A DNA stretch of 64,000 bases from Diplocarpon mali (Eukaryota; Ascomycota; Leotiomycetes; Helotiales; Drepanopezizaceae). The position numbers and the translations under genes were made by a program. The notes below the pieces were generated by a model, which saw only the letters and a list, made by a program, of their open reading frames with translations, was not told the origin of the DNA and searched no databases. The stretch lies in assembly GCA_024741835.1 (NCBI GenBank), contig JAENRP010000054.1, forward strand, positions 133,441 to 197,440. The letters run 5' to 3'. The first letter of the stretch is position 1. Each line of letters begins with the position of its first letter. Positions 1 through 12,179 of this stretch are shown here, in pieces.

Positions 1-1848
1 TGGCGACGAAATACTGCTTGGCCTCGTCGGCGGGCCCAAAGTAGATCTGCCGTCCCTCGTACAGCACTACGGCCTTGTCGAACTCGTCGTAGATGGCCTG
101 CGACGCCTGGTAGATGGCTACCAGGTGGCAGGCGCCGCTCAGGTTGGCCGACATGCGCAGCGACCGGGTGAACTCCAGCGCCGTGGCTGCGTCCAGGCCA
201 CGCGTGGAGTTGTCCCATGCGGCGATGGGGGAGCCAGCCAGCGCCATCTCGGCGATGCTGACACGTTTGCGCTCACCCCCGGATACGCCGCGGACGAAGT
301 CGTTGCCGACTTTCGTATGGTAGGTGTGCGAGAGGCCGAAGGTGGCCATCACCACCTGGGCCATGTGCTTCGCCCATGTTTCGCGCGAGACGCCGTCGAC
401 GAGGCGTTGCTGCGGCGTGCGGACACGCGCCGCGAACTCCAGCGTCTCGCCGACGGTGAGGTGTGGGAAGTGCTTGTCGACTTCTTGGTTGTAGACGATT
501 TCGCCCTTGAACTGTTTGACCATCTGTTTCTGTGGGATGCCTGGGAGGGTGTCTGTTAGCCGGTGCTCGTTGTGCTGGGTGTTGATGGCAGACTCGACGG
601 CATCAGCAGAGGTTTCTGTTGATTTGAAGCGTTCAAACACGACCAGGGGGCGCTCGCTTCGAGTCCAAACACTCGCTTCGCTCCGGACGCGCGCTCCAGC
701 CCAACTCAACACACCACGCCACCTCACTCACCATTATAATGCACCTCCGACTGCCCCTTCATATCCAGGCCCGTCAGTTCGCCCATCAACGATTTGAGGA
801 GAGTCGAGCAGCCACTACCCGGCCGGCCCAGGACCACCAGCATCTCGCCCGTCTTCAGGCAGCCCTCGAAGTCCTTCAGGATGGTCTTCTCGGGGCCTGG
901 GCCGAAAAACTCGCCGAGGCGCAGGGGCGCGAGGAAGAGCGAGCCGACATTCTTTTGGAGGTTGATGGCTGACCCGGAACCGCAGACCTGGAGGCGCTTC
1001 CAGACGATCCCGGCTCGGCGCTGCACGACGTTGTTCTGGTCCATGAGACTCATGAGCCTGTGATCGGATTAGCCATCGCACTCCGTACCGTACCTATGTT
1101 TATATAGCGTATATATGTATTTACGTGTATACGTCAAGGTATGGATGTATGATAATCCTATGCACAAACAGGTTCAAGTCGACTCTATCTCCCAGCTCAA
1201 CCCTTCCCTCTCATCACTAGTCCGAAACTCATCGGTTTTTCTTTAAAAAAAAAAAAAAAAAAAGCTTGGGAAAATAACAAAAAGAAAAGACCCCGACTTA
1301 AGGATCCTAGCAACTTACATCCTGGACCATTTCCAAACATCAAACTCCGCACTCCCCGGATCTAGGACCGGATCTCCTAGCTTTACTCCTGCTAGGGTAT
1401 CGCGCCTCTCTAACCGACCCGCCGCATTCCCACTCTCTTTCGCTGCCGAAGAGGTGTTCGTCCGCGACAACGCCCCTGACGTCGCGATCCGCTGCAGCTC
1501 CTCTGCATCGCCTGGCGAGATGGGCTCGAAGCGCCGCCTGTCGCGGGCGGAGCGTGTGCTTGCGATGCGGGAGAGGCTGGGGATGTCACTGCTCTTCTCC
1601 GATTGGGCGGCGACGTCTGTCGAGCTGGAGGCGCGGAAGGGGGTGGGAGTTGGGCGTGGGTGTGTGGATTGTGATGCGGAGACGATGGGTCGGTCTTGGA
1701 GTTGTCCTTGATGCTGATTGTGCTTCTGCTCCTGCTCCCCCTCCCCAGGCTCAGCGAGGATGTTTTCGGACCGGATGGGCGCGAAACCCTCGCGTTGGTG
1801 TCGGTGCTCTACTCCTGCTTCTGCTTCTGCTCCTCTCGAAGACTCCAT
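1..1848 (-). CDS. PDR-type (ABCG) multidrug ABC transporter, N-terminal part, cut by the window edge
   Basis: This is the first nucleotide-binding domain of a full-size fungal PDR pump, a plasma-membrane ATP-driven exporter of xenobiotics. I read three exons: 1848-1319, 1057-732 and 540-1. The introns are 261 and 191 bp, with GTAAGT and GTGAGT donors and CAG acceptors. The joined frame gives 465 residues with no stop. Visible motifs are Walker [10 protein letters not shown] (about 254-262), signature VSGGERKR (371-378) and WDNSTRGLD (about 395). The Walker A lysine is Cys and the residue after the Walker B Asp is Asn; both are normal for NBD1 of this family, in which only the second ATP site is catalytically complete. 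Exon 1 is a Ser/Gln/Glu-rich tail ending in the usual FDVWKW box. ATG 1848 is the first Met of the frame. The membrane domains and NBD2 lie beyond position 1. The family is certain; the substrate is unknown. Confidence 0.93.
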
Positions 1849-4654
1849 CGTGTTATAAAATTCTGTTTTTAGTAACCGACTAGATGGGCCTTGTCACCTC
1901 TTGCTTCGCTCCGCTCTGCCCTGCTCCAGCGGAGAAGAGGCGAGGCACGGATGAGTGTGACTGCTTGTGTGCAGCTGGATTGGAACAAATGAGCGCCGTA
2001 TTCGAGTACCTTCAAAAGAGATGAGATGATCAGAGGGCCAGGTCAAGATGAAGGTCGATGGTACGTGTTGGGTGTTGAAGCGGTAGATATCCCCCCTCTC
2101 TTCTCTTCTGGTGTGGATGTTGACAATCGCCGATATATGCGGTCTGAAATAGCCAGCGGCCCTTCTCCTCTCCTCTTCTCTCCCCTTCTCTCTCCCCTCT
2201 GTCTGCCGCCCAGCAGGTGCCGAAGACCGATATCCCCGTCTTCGCGCAGCCATCGAGGTCATCAGCCGCGAGCTACCACTTAGTCTGTCTCGGCTTACGA
2301 TTGGCGTGGTGCTTACCTGCTGGACTAACGATATTAACACTAGAATGTAGAGACTCAAGCGTAGAATCAAGAGTCTACATACTAGAGTCTCAGCACCGGG
2401 CAATAGAGTTTAAATGTTTGAGTCCAGCCTAGACAATAGCCTTGAACGGAATCGAAGCCGGGGCGCAGAAGCAGCCGAGAGCGAGCACCGAGATCTATCG
2501 CTTATTTTGGTTCGTCTCGTCAAGTTATCGTTATTCTCCTCTCTCCTTTGTCCGGTCCTAGGAGATCGTATTTGCGCATTTCCGCATTTCAGCGTAGTAA
2601 GGCCAAGTAAAGAAGATTCAAGCCAAGCAAGGTGCAGGAACCCTTCAACTTGGTAGAGATCCCCCACTGATTCTGACACTGACGTAATCTGACTCAGCGG
2701 CATGCAGCTGTGGAATGTATCCCTGGGTAGGGAGGTAGGTATATATCATGTCCTTATCCTGTTAAATCGTTGTTCAATCATGCCATCGCCTGCCTGTGTT
2801 TACTTGAATATCTACTCACTGCGTATTTCTCGCCTGCTTTGTTGACTCTACTCTCCTCTTCCCGTGGCTACATTGTTTAATCTTTCAGTATATTGCTTCT
2901 TGTTATGTTGATTGGATAATAAATGATAGCCTCTGATCTGCTTTGGTTGGTGGTGGTTGCCTTCAAATCGAATTGGATGGGAATTGAATAGGATGGGGTC
3001 AGCTAGGATACGATTGAATTGGATTGAATTGGACTGAATTGAATTGAATTGAATATAATTCAATATATATGTCTCTGCGAGCTACAGGAGAGGAAGGCAG
3101 AAGGGTATTTGTGAGGTACAAGATACTGAGAGTGGAGCTGCAAGTGCTGGTATTAGAAGCTCAGGGTTGTCTTTTTTTATCAGTTGTTGCATGGGTTTGA
3201 GGTTGTTGAGGGATCTGCGTACCATTGATTATTCATTACTTGACAAAGGGCTGGGTATGGAGTATGGTTGCAAGGAAAGGGGTAAGACGGATAGAGAGGA
3301 AGACCCGAAATAGGCGAGAATGTAAGAAAGAGAGAACCGAAGAAAGGGAGCATCTGAGATGGGTTTCCCTAATTCAAGGCTTTGCGCTACATTAGAGGGG
3401 AGGATGGGAGCATGGTCTTCGATTTCTGTTCTTGCGTGCTTGTGCTTGCGGCAATGTTCAAGCCGCGGTTGGCTGCTCAGAACTGAACTCTTCTCAAACG
3501 TTTCAGGACTATTTCGTGGGACAGATTTGGCAAAGTGGTATTTACGCCAAGCAAGGTCCGAATTCGCCAGCACACGGGTGATTTGTTGATTAAGTAACTT
3601 TCCAACCGGGCTTTGCAGAGTCGTGTTTGTGTTGGTGATGTGGGAAGTCTTGATTAGTCCAAGTCTCGTCTTGAATGGCTGCAAGATTCAAGTATTTCTT
3701 GATCCCTCAAGTTTCGTCGCTTCAAATTTACGGTAAATAGCGTTTCGAACTGCCAAGCAGTGTCTTGAAACCTTGAGAGATAACTCGGATTTTTACATAT
3801 TACTCTCCCAATAGTTTTGCAAACATATTCAGAGTTGCGGTTGTCCTATGACGTGGTTTTACCGAGCCAATATTAGAATTAAGCTAAATTATGATATCAG
3901 CCTTATGCTATAATGTAGCGCTTTCAGAAATTCCATTTCCGAGCAGCTAAATAGGCCACTATGTTTATGCTTATTCTGTACAGACCTAGCTCAACCATAG
4001 TGGGCTCATTACTTTACATTATTCCATCCCTCTATAATACCCACTTCACTTGGGGATTGTGTAACTCATGTGCAGATGTAGGTAAGGAGACAAATGCAGC
4101 TCAAGAAACCTAGATGCCTCTTAAAGAACTGAAAAGGGCCATTTTATATATACAATAACTAGCATCGATACATCTCCCTTCGTCTTGGGAATAAATCAAG
4201 TTTCAGGATTGCATATGAGATCGTGATCCAGGCGTACAGATCCAACCGCTCCCAAGCTCCGGGGATATTCTCCACGTCTATGCTACCTAGATCTAGCCAG
4301 CTGATAAGATCCTCCACCAGTTACTTTGAATGATCTAGTCTATAAGCAGGCACGCAATTGTCCTCTTCCTCCGCTCTCCCGACTCTCTTCTCCCAGGCCA
4401 AGCTCACTAGATCCCCGCGAGCTCGTGCTGGCCAGCAAGCCGCGTTTTGTTATAAAAAGGGTATAGGTATGTATCACATATTAGACGCAAAAGCGTGGAT
4501 CAAGTTGTATTTTCAATGTTTTAAATAATTCACGCCCTTTTTGATACTCCTTGTATCCATATTTGATTGATGTTCTTCCTCTCTTACAGGTATCTTATTA
4601 TATAATATTGTCATATTATGTCCTATCTCGACTATGCTATATAATATCCATATA
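1849..4654. other. Intergenic region upstream of the PDR gene
   Basis: I see no supportable gene here. The first 600 bp upstream of the pump are pyrimidine-rich on the plus strand (CT-rich tract about 2160-2212), which may be promoter sequence of the minus-strand gene. Open frames at 1894-2403, 2410-2703 and 3229-3684 lack recognisable domains and a clean coding look. From about 4440 the sequence grows AT-rich towards the retrotransposon block. Confidence 0.6.
2968..3062. repeat. Imperfect (TTGAA)n microsatellite
   Basis: Repeats of ATTGA/ATTGG pentamers, densest at 3011-3060. An open frame on the minus strand across it (Gln/Phe/Asn/Ser-rich) is a by-product of the repeat and is not called. 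Confidence 0.85.
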
Positions 4655-4659
4655 ATAGT

Positions 4660-4828
4660 TGTTGCGCCATAAGGAGCCTCAGGCACTGAGGCATCTGAGG
4701 ACTGGCTTATGTAATATACCCCTGAAGTGGCCACGGAGCACTTCTATAAAGGGAGCTTAGGTATATAGTTAGAGTAGAATTTTACAAGCTTCTGCCACTA
4801 TTAAGAATCTACCTTTAAATATAATACA
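4660..4828 (+). repeat. 5' LTR of Copia-1
   Basis: 169 bp; partner at 26080-26251 (172 bp, one 3-bp indel near the end). Shared blocks include AAGGAGCC near the start and GGAGCACTTCTATAAAGGGA in the middle. Preceded by TSD ATAGT. A diverged solo copy of the same LTR type sits at 51592-51760. Confidence 0.93.
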
Positions 4829-7427
4829 ATAGTTATTAGTACTATTCGCAACTCCTAAGGAGTAAACGATCAAAATCTACTATGTTTAAAGACTTCTTAA
4901 AGAGGTTTTACTACTATTTTTCATCTATTCTCTCTTGCCTATACGCGTTATACAACCTAACTCGACGTTCTAATACTCCTAGCCAACTAATACTATACTC
5001 CCTATTATCCTAGTCAATATAAGCGAATACTAGTAAAAAGAAGCTTAAGAGCTTAGCTCTAATGGAGTTATACTTTAGAATAGGAAGTTATAGCGCATTT
5101 GGTACGCTAAGCTAGAGTTTTAAGCCGAATTTCTACGCCTTTAAAAGCATATAAAGAAGCTAAGATAAGTTAATAACCTTGAACTATATGCTATAAAGAT
5201 AGGAAACTAAGCTCTGCTTTATAAGAACGAAGCTCTATATCTATTAGATTTAGAAATAGAACCGCTGCAGCTTGAAAAAATTATAAAAGGATAGGACTAA
5301 AGAGTATTATAAAGCTACTACAAGTTATACTAATAGTAAGAAGCTACCGATTAATAAACGCTAGCTCTACTACTACCTATAAAGATAATAGCTAAAGATA
5401 TAGAGCTAGAGTATAAAATGGCAGTAATATAATATAATCTTTTAATAGAAATATAGAAAAGGAATAGGAGCTCCTATACTTAGTTATACTATTGGATTAT
5501 TAAGATAGTATACCTTATATTGCTTTAAGTAGTACAATATAACTATAAGGAAGCGGGGAAACTATTAATTTAATAGATTATAGAGCACTTGCGCAAGGAA
5601 CTAGCCCCCTTTGAGGTTAGTATAATAGAGTCAATTTAAGAAGACTATAATACCAAGCTCTTTAAAACCAAGAGCAGTAAAGTGGACCCGAAGACCTAGC
5701 TTGCTAGCTTTAGGAAGATCTATTAGGAAGCTCGAACTTATAGAATCCCAGAGGTTTAAAGCTCCTTTGCAATTACGAAGTTTCTATAATCGGTTTATCG
5801 CTAGGCTCCTACTTAGTCTTAGCAGACCTAGGCAGAGCTTATTAAAGATAATAAGCTAGGTTTAAAGTATAGAAAAGATATAGTCTATTATATTAATTGG
5901 TTTTTAAGCTTAATAGAGCGAAGCCTCGCAAGCTCCTTATTAAAGGCAACCCTTAAAGTATACGCCTTGCTTAAAGGAGTAGGCGATTATACTAATCTAG
6001 GAGCATTAAGTAAAGGTAAGGCGAAGAAGACTCTTAAGGGAAGTATTAAAAAGTGCCCTTGCTCTTAGGTTAAAAATCACTTTTAAAACCTAAAGGAGTA
6101 TAATAGGCTAAAATACGCCTTAACTAGCGCTAAGGAAGGTACGCTTCGAAACCTCCTTAGCTATAATAAGGTTAAAAGAATATATAAAAACCTTGCTTCC
6201 TCGGAATAGAGAGAGCTTTATACTAAGCTCTCTTATATTAAATAAGCTCCTATAAATTAATTTAAAGAGAGAACATCTGCCGAAGCTTTAAAGAGTAGCA
6301 AATCTAAGATTATCGCCGCCCTCTTAGATCCAGCTCTTTTTAAAGACTTTACCCTAGGAATATACTCTACCCTTAGAGCTCCTTACGCTCTCTCGAATAC
6401 AACCCTACTTAATAACTGCGCCGCGATGCATCTTATTAATCGAGAGGAGCTTTTAATTCCTAGATTATTGAAAATCGCATATCCCTAGGACTATATAAAG
6501 GTAGGAAGCTTAAGTCTACTAATAAGGGAAAGGGGTATACATTTAATAAAAGGGGTTCTCACTAATAAAGGAGACTTAAAGCTTAAGAACATAGTGCTTA
6601 TAGATAGGTTTAATATTAATATTATCTTAAAGCCTCTTTTAAAGAAGGCTGAGGTATAGTATATAGGCCTAAATGCGACGCTCTAAAGGGGTATAGTAGA
6701 TAATAATATAGTTATAAAGTAGCTAGAGCATAGGTCGAATGTTATAGTGTTTGAATATAAGCCTATCAACTTTTATAACGCTTCTAACTCGCTATACTAT
6801 GCTTAACCAACCTACCTAGCTTTCCCTACTTTATAATAGCGTCTGCGAAGCCAATATAAACCCTTAAGGAGTAGCGTATTCCTAAGAGCTAAGAACGATT
6901 CAGCAGATATTTAGTACCTTCGATTAGGCTATCTAAGAGCTAAGGCGCTTAAGAAGCTTATATTAAACGCAAAGGGGGTAAAGATCAAAGGGAAGCTATA
7001 AATCAATTATAAAGCTTGCGCTTAGGCAAAAGCTAAGCAAAAGCCTTTTAAGAGAGAGTCAGATTTTAAGGCTTTAAGACTATTCTTTAAATGCTCTTAG
7101 GACCTATTTGACTATAGTACATCAAGCCTCTCCTTAGAAAGCTGGCTTCTCTTAATTAAGGATGAATTTAATAGGAAGTTATTTGGATATACTCTACTCT
7201 ATAAGTCCTTAACGCTAGTTCTAAGAGCTCTTTAATCTTTTAAAGTATAGGTAAAGCACTATTACTGCCTTTCCTTATATATTCTAAGGAGCGATAATAA
7301 TACCTTGGTGTTTCCCTTATAGGAAGCATCGAAATATAGAGAGTAGTGCGAAGCTAAAGGCATAGAGGTAGAAGTCACTCTATCCTATACTTATGAACTA
7401 AATAGAGCTTCTGAAAGAGCAAGAGTA

Positions 7428-7622
7428 TATTAAGCTTAAGTGAGTCGGCGCAGTAGGTAACGGAAACTTCTAGAGGTTGATGGTCGATATATTAGTAAGA
7501 GTTCAAGAAGGAAGGTTACCCCTTTCTTACTTATAGCTATATATATATTAATATCCTACTGACTAAGCAGTAAGGTCATATGATAATACATTAGAGTAAT
7601 AGCTGTATTACCTATCTTAATA
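7428..7622 (-). repeat. 3' LTR of Copia-2
   Basis: 195 bp, same length as its partner at 21315-21509. It differs from the partner mostly by C/T and G/A transitions. Ancestral ends TGTTAAG...CTCAACA form a short inverted repeat. Confidence 0.93.
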
Positions 7623-10600
7623 CCCTTACTCAGACCTTACTCCGATTGACCTACAGTTAGGAAAACAATAACTATCCTTTTATACTAATCCAACTCCTAA
7701 GTATCTCTTTAAATTAAAAATAATCAATTAATAGTAACCTCTATTGAAATCACCAATCCTACTTGTAGGGTAGGACTGGGAGTCAAATTTCTAAAAGCGT
7801 TCCTTTATAAGACTATGTGACTTGACTTGCGGGGCGGGCCCAGGAGTCGTCCTTAAGCCTACTAAGCTCCTACTATCTTCTATAACCCTAATATATCTTT
7901 GAACGCTTCGAACTTTGCAACTGTCTTTAGTAGCTTTGTAAATCTATCTGCTATCATTTGATTAGTTAAGATATAGGTAATTAACAACTTGTTTTTTGCA
8001 ATAAGGTTATAGATAAAGTAGTAGGTAATATTAATATATTTTGATCGCTTATATAAGTGTGGATTCTTTATAAGTGCAATCGCCCTTATATTATTTGTTT
8101 AAAGATTAATATAGTTCCTATCTTATCTAATATACTTAGTAAAACCTATATCTTTTAGAACTTAAGCGATCTATAATCCTTGCTTGCAATTTGATAATAT
8201 TAATATATATTTAGCCTTAGTGCTTGCAGTAGCTACTAATTTCTGCTTCCTACTTCCTTATAATATAGGTCTACTATATAGCATTACTACGCTTTTAAAT
8301 ATACTTTTCCAACCTTTTATATTTGCCTAATTAGAATCGGTATATACCTTAAGCTTTGCGCTTATATATTTTGTTAGTCTATATCTTACCTTCTATATGA
8401 TTATCGATTGAAGGTACCTTTTAAGTCGCTTAACTGCATTCTTATATTAAATCGTCGGATCCTTTAAGTTCTGACTAAGTTACTTAATAATAAAGGCGAT
8501 ATCTAGTCTTATATATACTATAGTATATATAATCGCTCTAATATCCTATTAGTACTTCTTTAGATCTCCTTTTTACTCATTTTTATTAGCAGGCTCTAAC
8601 TTATTATACTTTCCTTTGATTAGAGTACGCTTTAGCTTAAAGTTAAGAGCATAAGTAGAGAGTCCTATTCGGTCTAGGATCTTCTTAATATACTGCTCTT
8701 AATCTAACTAGAGTTCTTAAGTAGAGCGGTTCCTTATAATGTAGATGCTAAGGATCTTATAAATTCCCCTTAGATCCTTAGTATTAAAACGTTTCCGAAT
8801 TATTATAAAGAACTAATTTAATTAAATAGTTATTTTCGCAGCTATAGCAATATCGTTAATATATAGTAGCAACTTGATTCTACGCTTAGCATAAGTAAAT
8901 AGATAAAGGTCAGCTAGGCTTTAAACAAATCCTATTTCTATTAGAGTAGAACTGCATAAGAGGTTCTAATTATAAGCTAATTATTTAAGCTTATAGATAC
9001 TATAGAGTATACGAAGGGAGTGGCCAGCGCGTATAAGAATACCGTTAGGTTAAGAGAGAAAAATCCATTCCTTTATAATCGCTTTGGTAAATGCATTTTT
9101 AATATTATACTATCTGCATTTAAAGTCCTTAGCGGCTACTATTGCTATAAATATGCAAAGGGTGTCTATGCGAACTATTAGCGCGAATATATCGAAGTAG
9201 TCTTCTTTATACTATTAAGAGAAGCCCTTAGCTATAAGTCTTACCTTATAACGTTCTAAGGTCCTATTTATATATATCTTAATTATAAAGACCCACTTTG
9301 TTAATACTAGGTTTATATCCTTTAGCGTCGGTTCCTTTATCTATATACTATTCGTAATAAGGGAGCTTATCTCCTCTTAGATTGCCTTATTCTATACTAC
9401 TCTATTCTTTAAATTATTAATAGCTTTATCGTACGTCTTTAGAAGAGAGATTTTCATTATCCCCTTAGCGGCTAGGAATGCATTATCTTTATTAAAGCTC
9501 TATTGGAATTTAAGCTTATAGATCCTATACGCTATTATAGCTTAGATACGCTTAGACTCGCGTTTGTCTAAGGTGTCTTCTGGTTCTAAGTCTCTATTCC
9601 TCTTTAAAGGCGTAAGTTCGGCTATAGGTTCTATAGGCTTATTATTTAAAGAACCGCTTTCTAGTAGTAGAAGCTTATCATTACTTATACCTATTTTAAG
9701 AATATCCTTTACCGTAGGTGCTTTAACTAAAGGGATGATAATATCGAAGTTATTTTATACTTTAAGCAGTTTGTAGATAATAGGAATAGTCTATTCGGCC
9801 TTTAGGCGACTAATAGGTTGTCGATCAGCGGGTGCGCTTAATATACCTAAGCTTAGAGAGAGGGGTTATTAGTTCGGCTTAATAGTATTACTATCGAGTA
9901 GTATACCTTGCGAATCTTTAAGTATATAAAGCTTTAAAGATAGCTCTCTTCTATTTTAAGATTTATCGAACTTAACTACTAAGGATATAATTACTCGCCC
10001 TAGGTCTAGCGCGTATACTATCTATTACTTTATTATCTATTCAATATACCTAATAAATATATACTCTCTACCTCGGTCTATTAGCTTCTTACTCTTTATA
10101 CCCGCGGGCTAGGACTTCGGGCTAATATAGGAGTAGCAGATGCTTCTAAAGACGCAGATATAGTCTAGGCTTAGTTTCTATCTAAAATATGCCTTATATA
10201 GCGATATTTAAGTGCTATTAACTATTAGTCTACTACCTATTCTATTTCGTAAGTATGCGTTTGCCTTAACTATAAGGTCTTAGAATTCTAGTAGTAGGTT
10301 AGCATCTTACAATAGAGCGCGATAATCAGTCTTTGCTTACTAGATGCTTCGCTTAGCGATACCATTCTAGTAAGAACCTTCGTATATTATAGTTGGTTTG
10401 TAATAAACTCCTTATTTTGCCTATTTATTAAGCTTTGCCTTAATCTTTAATATATTATTAGACTTAATAGCTATTAGCTTTAATTAGGTCTAGCGTTCTT
10501 CTATTACTTTCTAAGTTTCTAGCTTTTCTATAAGCTTAGATTTAGTCTTAGCGTAAATGGTCTATATCTACTAAGTGGAGTTATCTACTATTTGAGAAAA

Positions 10601-10954
10601 CCAATTATTTCCTTTAATTAAAGTTATAAATAGTTTAATAGTATTAATGGATATTAGCGCTAGTATCGAATCTTTTTATAGACTAAGCTTAGTTCGCATC
10701 CGATTTCGAAGTTTTATCAGCTTGCAAATTCGGCATACTAGGCGATCCTTCGGTACTTAGATCTTCTGTTTTAAGGTCGAGACCTTATATAGGCCCTTTA
10801 ATTTCTCTAGCCTTAGATATGCGAATCTTCTATATATTAGCTAATACCTTAATAGGCTTTCGGCTTCTAATAGCTTTAGTAGCCTATCATTAGTCGATGC
10901 TTCGTTATTAGCAGCTAGAAAGGACTAGTAATAACAGTTTGAGGTTTTACCGTT

Positions 10955-11345
10955 TTCCAATTGCGAGCCTGGCTTAGGAGTCGTTTTTAGTAAAACCGCG
11001 AGATCCACTTATAGTCCTGGCTTAAGAGTCGTCTTTAATAAATTCGCGAATTTCACTTGCAGTCTTAGCCTAAGAGTTATTATTAGCGAATTTGCAAAAT
11101 CTACTTACAGTCCTAGCCTAAGAGTTATTTCTACCAAATTCACTTATGATCCTAGCTTAGGAGTCATCTTTGAAGACACTTTGCACTCTACCTATAGTCC
11201 TAGCTTAAGAGTTATTTTTGCGAATTTTACTTGCAATCCTAGCTTAAGAGTCTATCTATTCTCCTTATCCTTACTCAATTATATTAAGGCAAAGAGTGCA
11301 CTTTCCTTAAAGGAATCCACTTATAGGTCTAGCCTAGGAGTTAAT
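10955..11345 (-). repeat. Codon-periodic tandem repeat inside Copia-2 pol
   Basis: Eight copies of a core like CCTAGCTTAAGAGT on the plus strand. The AGC/GGC of each core starts at 10971, 11019, 11067, 11115, 11154, 11202, 11241 and 11331. The steps are 48, 48, 48, 39, 48, 39 and 90 bp, all multiples of three. In the pol frame (minus) the units read roughly TLKLGLxVDFA. The array lies between the protease and pre-integrase domains. Related units recur near 7770-7850 beside the 3' LTR. Confidence 0.85.
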
Positions 11346-11884
11346 TTCTATAATATTACCTTTAAGATAATATAAAGTCTATCTTTAATTTTAGCTTTAA
11401 AGATCACTTTATAATTGTTATTTATAAACTATATAAATTAATTATTAAAAACTCTTATATAATTTAACTTTGTATAGATCTTGCGGCTAAATAAAAGATT
11501 AATACTTAAGCTAGGCATAAGGAGAACATTTTGTAAAAGGAAAGAAACGCTAGCGACATTTATCTCTACTATACCTATTAAGTCTATATATAACCTTCTA
11601 CTACTAACTTTAATAGAGCGCCTTTTTATTTTAGTAAGCGGGCCTTTAAATAGGTAGGGTTTATTAGTCATATATGCTATATAACTAGTATCACTATACT
11701 AATCAGATTCAAGGATCTTACGGAGATCGGCTTTTAAGATATAGGCATCTTTATTATAATTATCGTTTAAATTATCAAAAGTAGATTTAGGTTCAAATAA
11801 CCTACTATTATTATTAGAGGTATCTGCTAAAGTTTTAGCTAAATAGCCTTTTCCTTTGCCTTTCCTTAGTAGTTGCGGCCTTCG

Positions 11885-12165
11885 TATGACGGCGGAAGCA
11901 AGGCATAAGTCGATAAAGTCACTGAGATTAAGGCTGCCAAATCGTATAGAATTCAAAGCTAAGGAGTGTGTATAAAATAGGAAACCTCTCCTTTAATATA
12001 CCTCCTTAGCCTAAGACCTAGAAAGGTCGATTTCTACTAACTACTTATATTCTGCCTACTAAAGGAAAGGTATGATTATAAGACGTCGCATCTACTGTAT
12101 TAGTTATAGGTGCTTTAATAGTTCTCGTGCTCCTATCGCGACTATAGTATAACTATGCTGTAATA
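11885..12165 (-). repeat. 3' LTR of Gypsy-3
   Basis: 281 bp, equal in length to its partner at 19645-19925. Differences are mostly transitions. The right copy keeps more CG and CA dinucleotides at its end (GCCGTAACA versus GCTGTAATA). Confidence 0.93.
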
Positions 12166-12179
12166 TCACCCTCCCCTTC

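Noticed and set aside
1894..2403. 169-codon minus-strand frame with a hydrophobic start (LLILRLSLYILVLISLV)
   Set aside because: The remainder is low-complexity Arg/Glu from the CT-rich tract; no family likeness; lies in the pump promoter.
2848..3063. 71-codon frame rich in Gln, Asn, Phe and Ser
   Set aside because: Produced by translating the TTGAA microsatellite.
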